A DNA stretch of 12,550 nucleotides from an uncultured Dorea sp. (GTDB lineage Bacteria > Bacillota > Clostridia > Lachnospirales > Lachnospiraceae): positions 1 to 12,550 of the forward strand of contig CAJTZE010000066.1 of NCBI GenBank assembly GCA_910584265.1, in the 5' to 3' direction. The notes beneath the pieces are model-generated. The model had not been told where the DNA came from and made no database searches. It saw nothing but the letters and a program-made list of their open reading frames with translations. A program made the translations under genes and the position numbers. Numbering within the stretch: the stretch's first letter is position 1; the number at the start of each line of letters is the position of its first letter. Shown here one piece after another: positions 7,466 through 12,550 of this stretch.

Positions 7466-7474
7466 TGGTATAAT
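7466..7474 (+). promoter_or_regulatory. Extended -10 promoter of the cytidylate-kinase-like gene
   Basis: TGGTATAAT at 7466-7474 is a full extended -10 element (TG at 7466-7467, TATAAT at 7469-7474). No good -35 is present at 15-19 bp, which extended -10 promoters tolerate. The predicted start is near 7481, 47 bases before the gene. Confidence 0.5.
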
Positions 7475-7527
7475 ATATTTGCTGTAGGAGCTGTCAGTCA
7501 GAATCGCATTACTAAGGAGGAATGGCT

Positions 7528-8013
7528 ATGAAACTGGTGATTACAATGAGCAGGCGGTATGGGACAGGAGCAAGCCGGATTGCAGAGGAGCTTTCTGAGC
7601 GTCTGGATATTCCGGTATATGACAAGGCAATTGTGATGGAGAAGCTGGGAAGCGACAGCTATGAATCGGAGGCTTCGGTTATCCGGGAATTGTCAAAGGA
7701 GCCATGTATTATCCTTGGGCGGTGCGCGTCTGAGATCTTAAAGGACAGGAGAAATGTATTCAATATCTATATCTGTGCGGACAAGGAAGACAGGATCCGC
7801 CGTATTATGGAGCTTGAGGATATTTCCTATGAAGAGGCGGCGGCAAAAGTAAAGCAGACGGATGCAGAGCGGTCTGCATATTACCATGAACATACCGGCA
7901 AGGCCTGGGGAGACGTAAATAATTACCATATGATCCTCAATACTTCGGATTTGGGAGTTGAACAGTGTGCGGATGTACTGATCCGGTATTTTGAGCGGAA
8001 AGAATTTATATAG
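7528..8013 (+). CDS. Cytidylate kinase-like family protein (short form)
   Basis: A 161-residue P-loop protein resembling the cytidylate-kinase-like family common in Clostridia. Visible landmarks are MSRRYGTGASRIAEEL at the N-terminus (degenerate P-loop without the canonical Lys), IPVYDK, the central IILGRCASEIL block, an Arg-rich IRRIMELE segment, and the C-terminal ERSAYYHEHTGKAWGD block followed by LNTSDLG, all typical of this family. Relatives are usually near 200 residues. Here about 35 residues are missing between IPVYDK and SVIREL, where nucleoside-monophosphate kinases hold part of the acceptor-binding domain. Kinase activity and substrate are unproven. ATG 7528 is chosen because AAGGAGG (7514-7520) lies seven bases away; the in-frame ATG at 7522 is one base from it. 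It is cytosolic, with its own extended -10 promoter, ahead of pyrH. Confidence 0.8.
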   Translation: MKLVITMSRRYGTGASRIAEELSERLDIPVYDKAIVMEKLGSDSYESEASVIRELSKEPCIILGRCASEILKDRRNVFNIYICADKEDRIRRIMELEDISYEEAAAKVKQTDAERSAYYHEHTGKAWGDVNNYHMILNTSDLGVEQCADVLIRYFERKEFI

Positions 8014-8018
8014 ATAAA

Positions 8019-8047
8019 TTGTCCTTTGGGTAAACTTATGTTATACT
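8019..8047 (+). promoter_or_regulatory. Promoter of the pyrH cluster
   Basis: TTGTCC at 8019-8024 (4/6 match to -35) and TATACT at 8042-8047 are separated by 17 bp, and the -10 is extended by TG at 8039-8040. It lies between the preceding stop (8013) and pyrH (8080), placing the transcription start near 8054. This should drive pyrH, frr and probably the downstream genes. Confidence 0.65.
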
Positions 8048-8079
8048 GGAAACAGTTTATATGAATAAGGAGCAGACTT

Positions 8080-8775
8080 ATGAAGAGAGTACTACTGAAA
8101 TTAAGCGGCGAAGCTCTTGCAGGGGATAAGAAGACAGGATTTGACGAGGCAACATGCATGGGCGTAGCAGAGCAGGTGAAAAAGCTTGTGGAAGACGGGC
8201 TGCAGGTTTCCATTGTTACAGGAGGCGGTAATTTCTGGAGAGGACGTACCAGCGGGACCATTGACCGGACGAAGGCGGATCAGATCGGGATGCTGGCTAC
8301 CGTGATGAACTGTATCTATGTGTCGGAGATTTTCCGCTATGCGGGGATGAAGACGGAAGTATTTACGCCGTTTGTGTGCGGTGCGTTTACCACATTGTTT
8401 TCTAAGGATAAGGCCCTTGAGGCGCTGGAGGAAGGAAAGGTGATCTTCTTTGCGGGCGGAACGGGGCATCCATATTTCTCAACAGATACCGGGGCGGTGC
8501 TAAGGGCTATTGAGATAGAAGCGGATGCGATGCTCCTTGCCAAGGCCATTGACGGAATCTATGACAGTGATCCGAAGGTGAACCCGCAGGCGAAGAAGTA
8601 TGATGAGATTTCCATTCGGGAGATTATTGATAAGAAGCTTATGGCAGTGGATCTGACGGCTTCGATTCTGTGTCTGGAGAATAAGATGCCGATGCTGGTA
8701 TTTGGCTTGAATGAAGAGAACGGTATTGTGGAAACCATGTCAGGAACATTTACAGGCACGAAGGTGACTGTTTAA
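8080..8775 (+). CDS. pyrH: UMP kinase
   Basis: PyrH phosphorylates UMP to UDP with ATP in pyrimidine nucleotide synthesis. The 231-residue length is typical. Amino-acid-kinase fold motifs are visible: KLSGEAL at residues 7-13 (phosphate binding), GGGNFWRG near 48-55, a glycine-rich FFAGGTGHPYFSTDT segment around 128-142, and DAMLLAKAIDGIYDSDP, the nucleotide-binding stretch of the family. The enzyme is a cytosolic hexamer in known species and is usually under allosteric control by UTP and GTP. AAGGAG precedes ATG 8080. It heads the conserved Firmicutes cluster, with frr 18 bases downstream. Confidence 0.97.
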   Translation: MKRVLLKLSGEALAGDKKTGFDEATCMGVAEQVKKLVEDGLQVSIVTGGGNFWRGRTSGTIDRTKADQIGMLATVMNCIYVSEIFRYAGMKTEVFTPFVCGAFTTLFSKDKALEALEEGKVIFFAGGTGHPYFSTDTGAVLRAIEIEADAMLLAKAIDGIYDSDPKVNPQAKKYDEISIREIIDKKLMAVDLTASILCLENKMPMLVFGLNEENGIVETMSGTFTGTKVTV

Positions 8776-8793
8776 GTAAGGGAGGATATAGTG

Positions 8794-9345
8794 ATGAATG
8801 AAAGATTACAGGTATACGAAGAGAAGATGAAGAAGACTCTGGCAAGCCTTGAGGCGGATTTGATGACCATCCGTGCGGGCCGTGCGAACCCGAATATTCT
8901 GAATAAGATTATGGTTGATTATTATGGAACGCCGACGCCGCTTCAGCAGGTGGGCAATATCTCTGTGCCGGAGGCGCGTATGATCGTGATCCAGCCGTGG
9001 GAGAAGAGCATGATCAAGGCGGTTGAGAAGGCGATCAATATGTCGGATATCGGAATCAACCCTACCAATGACGGACAGGTTATCCGTCTGGTGTTCCCGG
9101 AGCTTACAGAGGACCGCAGAAAAGAGCTGGTGAAGGATGTAAAGAAAAAGGGAGAGCAGGCGAAGGTCGCAGTCAGGAATATCCGCCGCGACGGCAATGA
9201 CAGCTTAAAGAAGCTGAAGGGCAGCGACATTTCCGAGGACGAGATTAAAGATATGGAGACACAGCTTCAGAAGACCACCGATAAGTATATCAAAGAGGTA
9301 GACAAAGCGGTGGAATCTAAGTCAAAAGAGGTTATGACTGTTTAA
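8794..9345 (+). CDS. frr: Ribosome recycling factor
   Basis: RRF splits post-termination ribosomes together with EF-G so that subunits can be reused. The 183-residue length is standard. Family hallmarks are visible: the N-terminal helix with EEKM and ASLEADLMTIRAGRA, then NPNILNKIMVDYYGTPTPLQQ, ISVPEARMIVIQPWE, and the long C-terminal helices with RRDGND. GTG 8791 and ATG 8794 are adjacent in-frame starts. I chose ATG because GGGAGG (8780-8785) is then eight bases away and relatives begin MNERL-like. It is co-transcribed with pyrH. A 216-base spacer with strong hairpins follows before uppS. Confidence 0.97.
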   Translation: MNERLQVYEEKMKKTLASLEADLMTIRAGRANPNILNKIMVDYYGTPTPLQQVGNISVPEARMIVIQPWEKSMIKAVEKAINMSDIGINPTNDGQVIRLVFPELTEDRRKELVKDVKKKGEQAKVAVRNIRRDGNDSLKKLKGSDISEDEIKDMETQLQKTTDKYIKEVDKAVESKSKEVMTV

Positions 9346-9561
9346 TTTGGCGAATAAATATATCATATACAAGAAACCGGCGGTTTATGATAACCGGCAG
9401 CAGCTTATTTATGGGAAAGAGATACAGGGATGGGACAGATGTCCCGTCTCTGTTTGGCGTTGCCGGGATCCGAAGAGGGACGCGCATGTCAGGAATTCTG
9501 GAAGCTTTTCGGAGGAAATACTGACTTTCAATGGTATACAGCCGGTCGGGAGGGTTAAAAT
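9346..9561 (+). other. Structured frr-uppS intergenic spacer
   Basis: This 216-base spacer is unusually long for the cluster. It contains a small hairpin CGGTT/AACCG (9381-9396), a strong 13-bp hairpin (9424-9453) and a 9-bp pairing between 9469-9477 and 9505-9513 with one G-U wobble. A weak extended -10 lookalike, TGGTATACA, lies at 9532-9540. Two short frames cross it, one of 72 codons from TTG 9347 ending in ATGA overlap with uppS and one of 45 codons (9387-9524), but neither has a ribosome binding site. It could be an mRNA leader, attenuator or processing site. Confidence 0.45.
9424..9455 (+). other. Strong RNA hairpin upstream of uppS (weak terminator or attenuator)
   Basis: Bases 9424-9436 pair with 9441-9453 to give a 13-bp stem containing two G-U wobbles, closed by the four-base loop AGAT. 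The core is GGGAC/GTCCC. Only three T residues follow, so it is a poor intrinsic terminator as it stands. A partial terminator, mRNA-stability element or one state of a switching leader are the options. Confidence 0.5.
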
Positions 9562-10278
9562 ATGAATATACCACAGCATGTGGCGATAATACTGGATGGT
9601 AACGGGCGCTGGGCAAAATCCAAAGGTATGCCGAGAAACTATGGCCATGCTCAGGGAAGCAAGAATGTGGAACGGATCTGCGAGGAAGCATGGCGGATGG
9701 GGATTAAGTATCTAACGGTGTATGCATTTTCTACAGAGAATTGGAACAGGCCGGCGGATGAAGTGAATGCGTTGATGAAGCTTCTGCGCAATTATATGAA
9801 GACTTGTCTTTCTACTGCGGCAAAGAATGATATGAAGGTCCGGGTGATCGGCGACATCACCAGGCTTGACGCAGATATCAGGAAGCGGATTCTGGAGCTT
9901 GAGGAAGCTACCAGAAATAACGGAGGCTTGAATTTCCAGATTGCCATCAACTACGGAAGCCGGGATGAGCTGATCAGGGCGATGCGCGGTCTTGCAGGGG
10001 ACTGTGCTGCTGGAAAGGTGAGGCCGGAGGAGATAAACGAGACGGTATTTGAGAGATACTTAGATACCAGAGGGATCCCTGACCCGGATCTGCTGATCCG
10101 GACCAGCGGAGAACAGCGGCTGTCTAATTTCCTGTTATGGCAGCTTGCCTATACGGAGTTTTATTTTGCTGATGTTCACTGGCCGGATTTTACGAAGGAA
10201 GAGCTTTTGAAGGCGGTTCGGGCATACAACGCAAGAGACAGGCGCTTTGGGGGCGTGAAGGAGGTAACAGATGTTTAA
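9562..10278 (+). CDS. uppS: Isoprenyl transferase (undecaprenyl diphosphate synthase)
   Basis: UppS is a cis-prenyltransferase that extends farnesyl diphosphate with isopentenyl diphosphate to the C55 lipid carrier used in peptidoglycan synthesis. The 238-residue protein has the catalytic ILDGNGRWA block (D12), RNYGHAQG, YAFSTENWNRP, INYGSRDEL and the C-terminal DLLIRTSGEQRLSNFLLWQ motif with conserved Arg and Ser. It is a cytosolic enzyme acting at the membrane surface. GGGAGGG at 9549-9555 supports ATG 9562. The last eight bases overlap the start of cdsA, so the two are translationally coupled. The long spacer upstream suggests expression can be set separately from frr. Confidence 0.96.
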   Translation: MNIPQHVAIILDGNGRWAKSKGMPRNYGHAQGSKNVERICEEAWRMGIKYLTVYAFSTENWNRPADEVNALMKLLRNYMKTCLSTAAKNDMKVRVIGDITRLDADIRKRILELEEATRNNGGLNFQIAINYGSRDELIRAMRGLAGDCAAGKVRPEEINETVFERYLDTRGIPDPDLLIRTSGEQRLSNFLLWQLAYTEFYFADVHWPDFTKEELLKAVRAYNARDRRFGGVKEVTDV

Positions 10279-11068
10279 GACAAGACTGCTTAGCGGAATT
10301 GCATTAGTGATTGTACTGATTGTCACGGTGGGAACCGGAGGGCCTCTTTTGTACGGTCTCTTATTGACAGCCAGCCTGATCGGCTTAACGGAGCTGTATA
10401 AGGTGGTAAAGATACAGGAGAAAGCGCTGGGTGTTGTGGGATATTTGGCGGCAGTTGGTTATTATGAGCTTCTGTACCTGAATAGAATGGAATATGCGGT
10501 GCCTTTATTTATTTTGCTTTTGATGCTGGCTATGGCGGTTTATGTATTTGCTTACCCTAAGTTCCGCGCAGAGCAGGTAACGATGGCGTTCTTTGGGGTG
10601 TTTTATGTGGCTGTGATGCTGTCCTTTGTATATCAGACCAGGGAACTGCCCGACGGCGGAGTGATGGTATGGCTGATTTTCTTAAGCTCCTGGGGCTGCG
10701 ATACCTGTGCTTACTGCGTGGGGATGTTGTTTGGAAAGCACAAAATGGCGCCGGTATTAAGTCCGAAAAAATCCGTAGAAGGAGGCGTCGGAGGTATTGT
10801 TGGCGCTGCTCTTTTAGGCACAATATTTGCGGTCTGCATGAACAGGTTCGCGGGGGCATCGGTGAGTCCCCTGCTCTGTGCGGTAATCTGCGGAGCAGGC
10901 GGAGCCATTTCCCAGATCGGGGATCTGTGTGCATCTGCGATTAAAAGAAACCATGAGATTAAAGATTACGGGAAGCTGATACCCGGGCATGGAGGGATCC
11001 TTGACCGGTTTGACAGCGTGATCTTCACAGCACCCATTATCTATTATCTGACGATATATTTGGGATAA
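10271..11068 (+). CDS. cdsA: Phosphatidate cytidylyltransferase
   Basis: CdsA converts phosphatidic acid and CTP to CDP-diacylglycerol, the precursor of the main phospholipids. The 265-residue protein is highly hydrophobic, with several transmembrane segments from the N-terminus (for example residues 5-35 and 78-95). It ends with the family signature: SAIKR, KDYGKLIPGHGGILDRFDS, then a last membrane helix. It is an integral membrane enzyme. A strong AAGGAGG (10258-10264) lies within the end of uppS, and the eight-base overlap indicates coupled translation. In most relatives dxr follows; here the next gene is rseP after 30 bases. Confidence 0.95.
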   Translation: MFKTRLLSGIALVIVLIVTVGTGGPLLYGLLLTASLIGLTELYKVVKIQEKALGVVGYLAAVGYYELLYLNRMEYAVPLFILLLMLAMAVYVFAYPKFRAEQVTMAFFGVFYVAVMLSFVYQTRELPDGGVMVWLIFLSSWGCDTCAYCVGMLFGKHKMAPVLSPKKSVEGGVGGIVGAALLGTIFAVCMNRFAGASVSPLLCAVICGAGGAISQIGDLCASAIKRNHEIKDYGKLIPGHGGILDRFDSVIFTAPIIYYLTIYLG

Positions 11069-11098
11069 CAAATTATGATTCAATGCGGGAGGTAAGCT

Positions 11099-12130
11099 TT
11101 GGGGATTATTATAGCAATCGTACTATTCAGCGTTATTGTGCTGTTTCATGAGCTGGGACATTTTCTGGCGGCAAGGCTGAATGGGATAGAAGTGGACGAA
11201 TTTGCACTGGGTATGGGACCGCTTCTGTTTTCAAAGGAATACAAGGGAACAAGATACTGCATCCGGGCGCTTCCAATCGGGGGAGCCTGTATGATGGGAG
11301 AGGATGATGAGGCTACCGGAGAAGAGGGAAATTTCCACAGTAAACCGGTTTGGGCAAGAATTATGGTAATTGTAGCCGGCCCGGTGTTCAATTTTATTAT
11401 GGCATTTGTGCTTTCCGTGATCCTTACGGTTATGGTCGGCTATGACCCGCCTACAGTATCGGAGATCAGTCAGGGAAGTCCTGCAAAGGAAGCAGGCTTA
11501 CAGGCTGGAGATAGGATTGTGAGGATGGGAAATAAGAAGATTCATATTTTCCGGGAAATATCGGCTTATAATCAATTTCATCAGGGAGAGACGGTGGATG
11601 TGACCTATGAGAGGGGCGGAGAACGCCATACAGTAACGATAAAACCGGCATATGATGAAGAGCTGGATTATTATCTTCTGGGAGTCGGCAGAGGGGCAAA
11701 TCAGAAGGCAGGATTCTTTACATCACTCCAATACGGAGCCTATGAGGTGAAGTATTGGGTATGCGTAACGGCTTCGGGACTTAAGATGCTTCTAACCGGC
11801 CGGGCAGGACTGGATCAGATGTCCGGGCCTGTGGGGATTGTCAATATGGTGGATGATGCCTATACTTCAAGTGTATCGTATGGGTTTTCCGTGATAGCGG
11901 CAAATATGATGAATATGGCAATTCTGCTGTCGGCTAATCTCGGGGTGATGAATCTGCTTCCAATCCCTGCACTGGACGGAGGACGGCTGGTGTTTTTGAT
12001 CCTAGAAGCCATAAGAAGGAAAAGGGTGCCGCCGGAGAAGGAGGGGTATGTACACTTTATCGGGTTTGCACTGCTGATGGTGTTGATGGTAGTTGTTCTG
12101 TACAACGATATAAGAAGATTGATTTTGTAG
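11099..12130 (+). CDS. rseP: Site-2 intramembrane zinc metalloprotease with PDZ domain
   Basis: This is an RseP/RasP-type protease that cleaves transmembrane substrates such as anti-sigma factors and signal-peptide remnants. Of 343 residues, the first membrane segment holds the zinc motif HELGH (H17, E18, H21), preceded by a hydrophobic run. A second membrane segment begins near residue 90. A single PDZ domain spans about 110-190 (with SPAKEAGLQAGDRIV). The C-terminal membrane segments carry NLLPIPALDGGR, whose D293 is the third zinc ligand. The start is TTG 11099: GGGAGG at 11087-11092 is six bases away and no in-frame ATG precedes HELGH. A single PDZ is usual in Firmicutes. The last recognisable intact gene of the window; ispG and polC do not follow within the remaining bases. 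Confidence 0.95.
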   Translation: MGIIIAIVLFSVIVLFHELGHFLAARLNGIEVDEFALGMGPLLFSKEYKGTRYCIRALPIGGACMMGEDDEATGEEGNFHSKPVWARIMVIVAGPVFNFIMAFVLSVILTVMVGYDPPTVSEISQGSPAKEAGLQAGDRIVRMGNKKIHIFREISAYNQFHQGETVDVTYERGGERHTVTIKPAYDEELDYYLLGVGRGANQKAGFFTSLQYGAYEVKYWVCVTASGLKMLLTGRAGLDQMSGPVGIVNMVDDAYTSSVSYGFSVIAANMMNMAILLSANLGVMNLLPIPALDGGRLVFLILEAIRRKRVPPEKEGYVHFIGFALLMVLMVVVLYNDIRRLIL

Positions 12131-12151
12131 AAAGATTGGCATGTGTTAAGG

Positions 12152-12198
12152 ATTGATTTCGCCGTTTATATTCATAATTATAAATCGGTGAAATCAAT
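12152..12198. repeat. 47-bp imperfect inverted repeat downstream of rseP
   Basis: The arms 12152-12170 and 12179-12198 pair over almost their whole length: nine perfect pairs (ATTGATTTC/GAAATCAAT), one G-U wobble, CCG/CGG, a one-base bulge at 12185 and TTTATA/TATAAA, closing on an eight-base loop. It sits 21 bases past the rseP stop. It could end the rseP transcript, but no long T-run follows on either strand, so it may instead be a palindromic or mobile-element remnant. Confidence 0.55.
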
Positions 12199-12255
12199 TT
12201 CCCCGGAGGATGAATTATACGGAAGATAACTATATGGTTTGTTATAGTGCCAAAG

Positions 12256-12267
12256 TATGATATCATA
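12256..12267. promoter_or_regulatory. Perfect 12-bp palindrome at the regulator remnant
   Basis: TATGATATCATA is a perfect palindrome ending exactly at the base before ATG 12268. It overlaps a possible -10 (TATCAT 12261-12266, with TTGTTA at 12239-12244, 16-bp spacer). It resembles an autoregulatory operator site of an XRE-type repressor, but it is short and AT-rich, so chance is possible. Confidence 0.3.
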
Positions 12268-12483
12268 ATGAGAGAAACTCAAACTTTACATGATAAACTA
12301 AAGGATGCTCGAAAAGCAAAAGGATTCTCACAAGGATATGTAGCAGAACAATTAAACATTTCCCGTCAAGCTATTTCCAAATGGGAGAATGGAGTTTCCC
12401 ACACAAAAGGATATTAAGAAATAACCTGTGTTTGCCTGCTTGCAAAAATACTAATGTATAAGAGAATGGCATTTGGAATATAG
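12268..12483 (+). pseudogene. Decayed XRE-family helix-turn-helix regulator
   Basis: ATG 12268 opens a 49-residue frame whose product carries a complete Cro/CI-type helix-turn-helix: residues near 11-40 include LKDARKAKGFSQGYVAEQL and ISRQAISKWENG. It then stops at TAA 12415-12417, just after WENG. Normal relatives continue with a P-D-I segment and another helix. In the +1 frame the lost P..DIKK can be read over 12398-12421, and after the stop the original frame resumes with EITCVCLLAKIL before TAG 12481-12483. This pattern points to small indels in a once longer regulator. There is no ribosome binding site before the ATG. The codon use is AT-rich (AAA, CAA, TTA), unlike the neighbouring genes, which suggests acquisition. 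A functional 49-residue DNA-binding peptide cannot be excluded. Confidence 0.6.
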
Positions 12484-12550
12484 TGTCTTGTTATCTTAAA
12501 AATAGATAGGAAATCGGAAATGTCCGCATAAATACAGTATCTATCAGCAA

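Noticed and set aside
9347..9565. 72-codon frame from TTG 9347 overlapping uppS by ATGA
   Set aside because: The overlap is suggestive of coupling, but the TTG start has no ribosome binding site and the frame runs through the strong hairpins; kept only as part of the spacer note.
12210..12260. 16-codon frame starting ATG 12210 next to GGAGG
   Set aside because: The GGAGG abuts the ATG with no spacing, and the product is too short and unrecognisable.

Overview
The window reads as a chromosomal segment of a Gram-positive, low-to-mid-GC Clostridia, most likely a gut Lachnospiraceae (Blautia, Dorea or Ruminococcus-like). The basis is the strong AGGAGG-type ribosome binding sites, the pyrH-frr-uppS-cdsA-rseP order typical of Firmicutes, the GH36 alpha-galactosidase of the Geobacillus AgaB type, and the clostridial protein flavour. 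All recognisable genes are on the + strand. The large minus-strand reading frames are antisense shadows. No rRNA, tRNA, CRISPR array or intact mobile element was seen.

Layout. (1) 1-445 has no recognisable gene. It holds a good promoter (82-110) flanked by an 8-bp inverted repeat and a chain of three tiny overlapping reading frames that runs into (2) a PPP-family metallophosphatase (446-1243). (3) 1362-2864 is a two-domain polyphosphate:AMP phosphotransferase (tandem PPK2), closed by a clear intrinsic terminator (2889-2923). (4) 3073-7445 is a compact three-gene unit: cytosolic alpha-galactosidase, class I aminotransferase and tRNA-dihydrouridine synthase, with a promoter candidate just upstream. 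(5) 7528-8013 is a short cytidylate-kinase-like P-loop protein with its own extended -10 promoter. (6) 8080-12130 is the housekeeping cluster pyrH, frr, uppS, cdsA, rseP: UMP phosphorylation, ribosome recycling, undecaprenyl diphosphate synthesis, CDP-diacylglycerol synthesis and site-2 intramembrane proteolysis. A promoter lies directly upstream of pyrH, and a structured 216-bp spacer separates frr from uppS. (7) 12131-12550 is an AT-rich tail with a 47-bp imperfect inverted repeat and a decayed XRE-type helix-turn-helix gene.

The genes fit a mostly conserved core neighbourhood with accessory genes on its left. Points worth a second look are the absence of dxr from its usual slot between cdsA and rseP, the absence of ispG/polC directly after rseP, the hairpin-rich frr-uppS spacer, the small-ORF chain ahead of the phosphatase and the regulator remnant at the right edge. 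I did not find convincing evidence for a wholly new multi-gene system.
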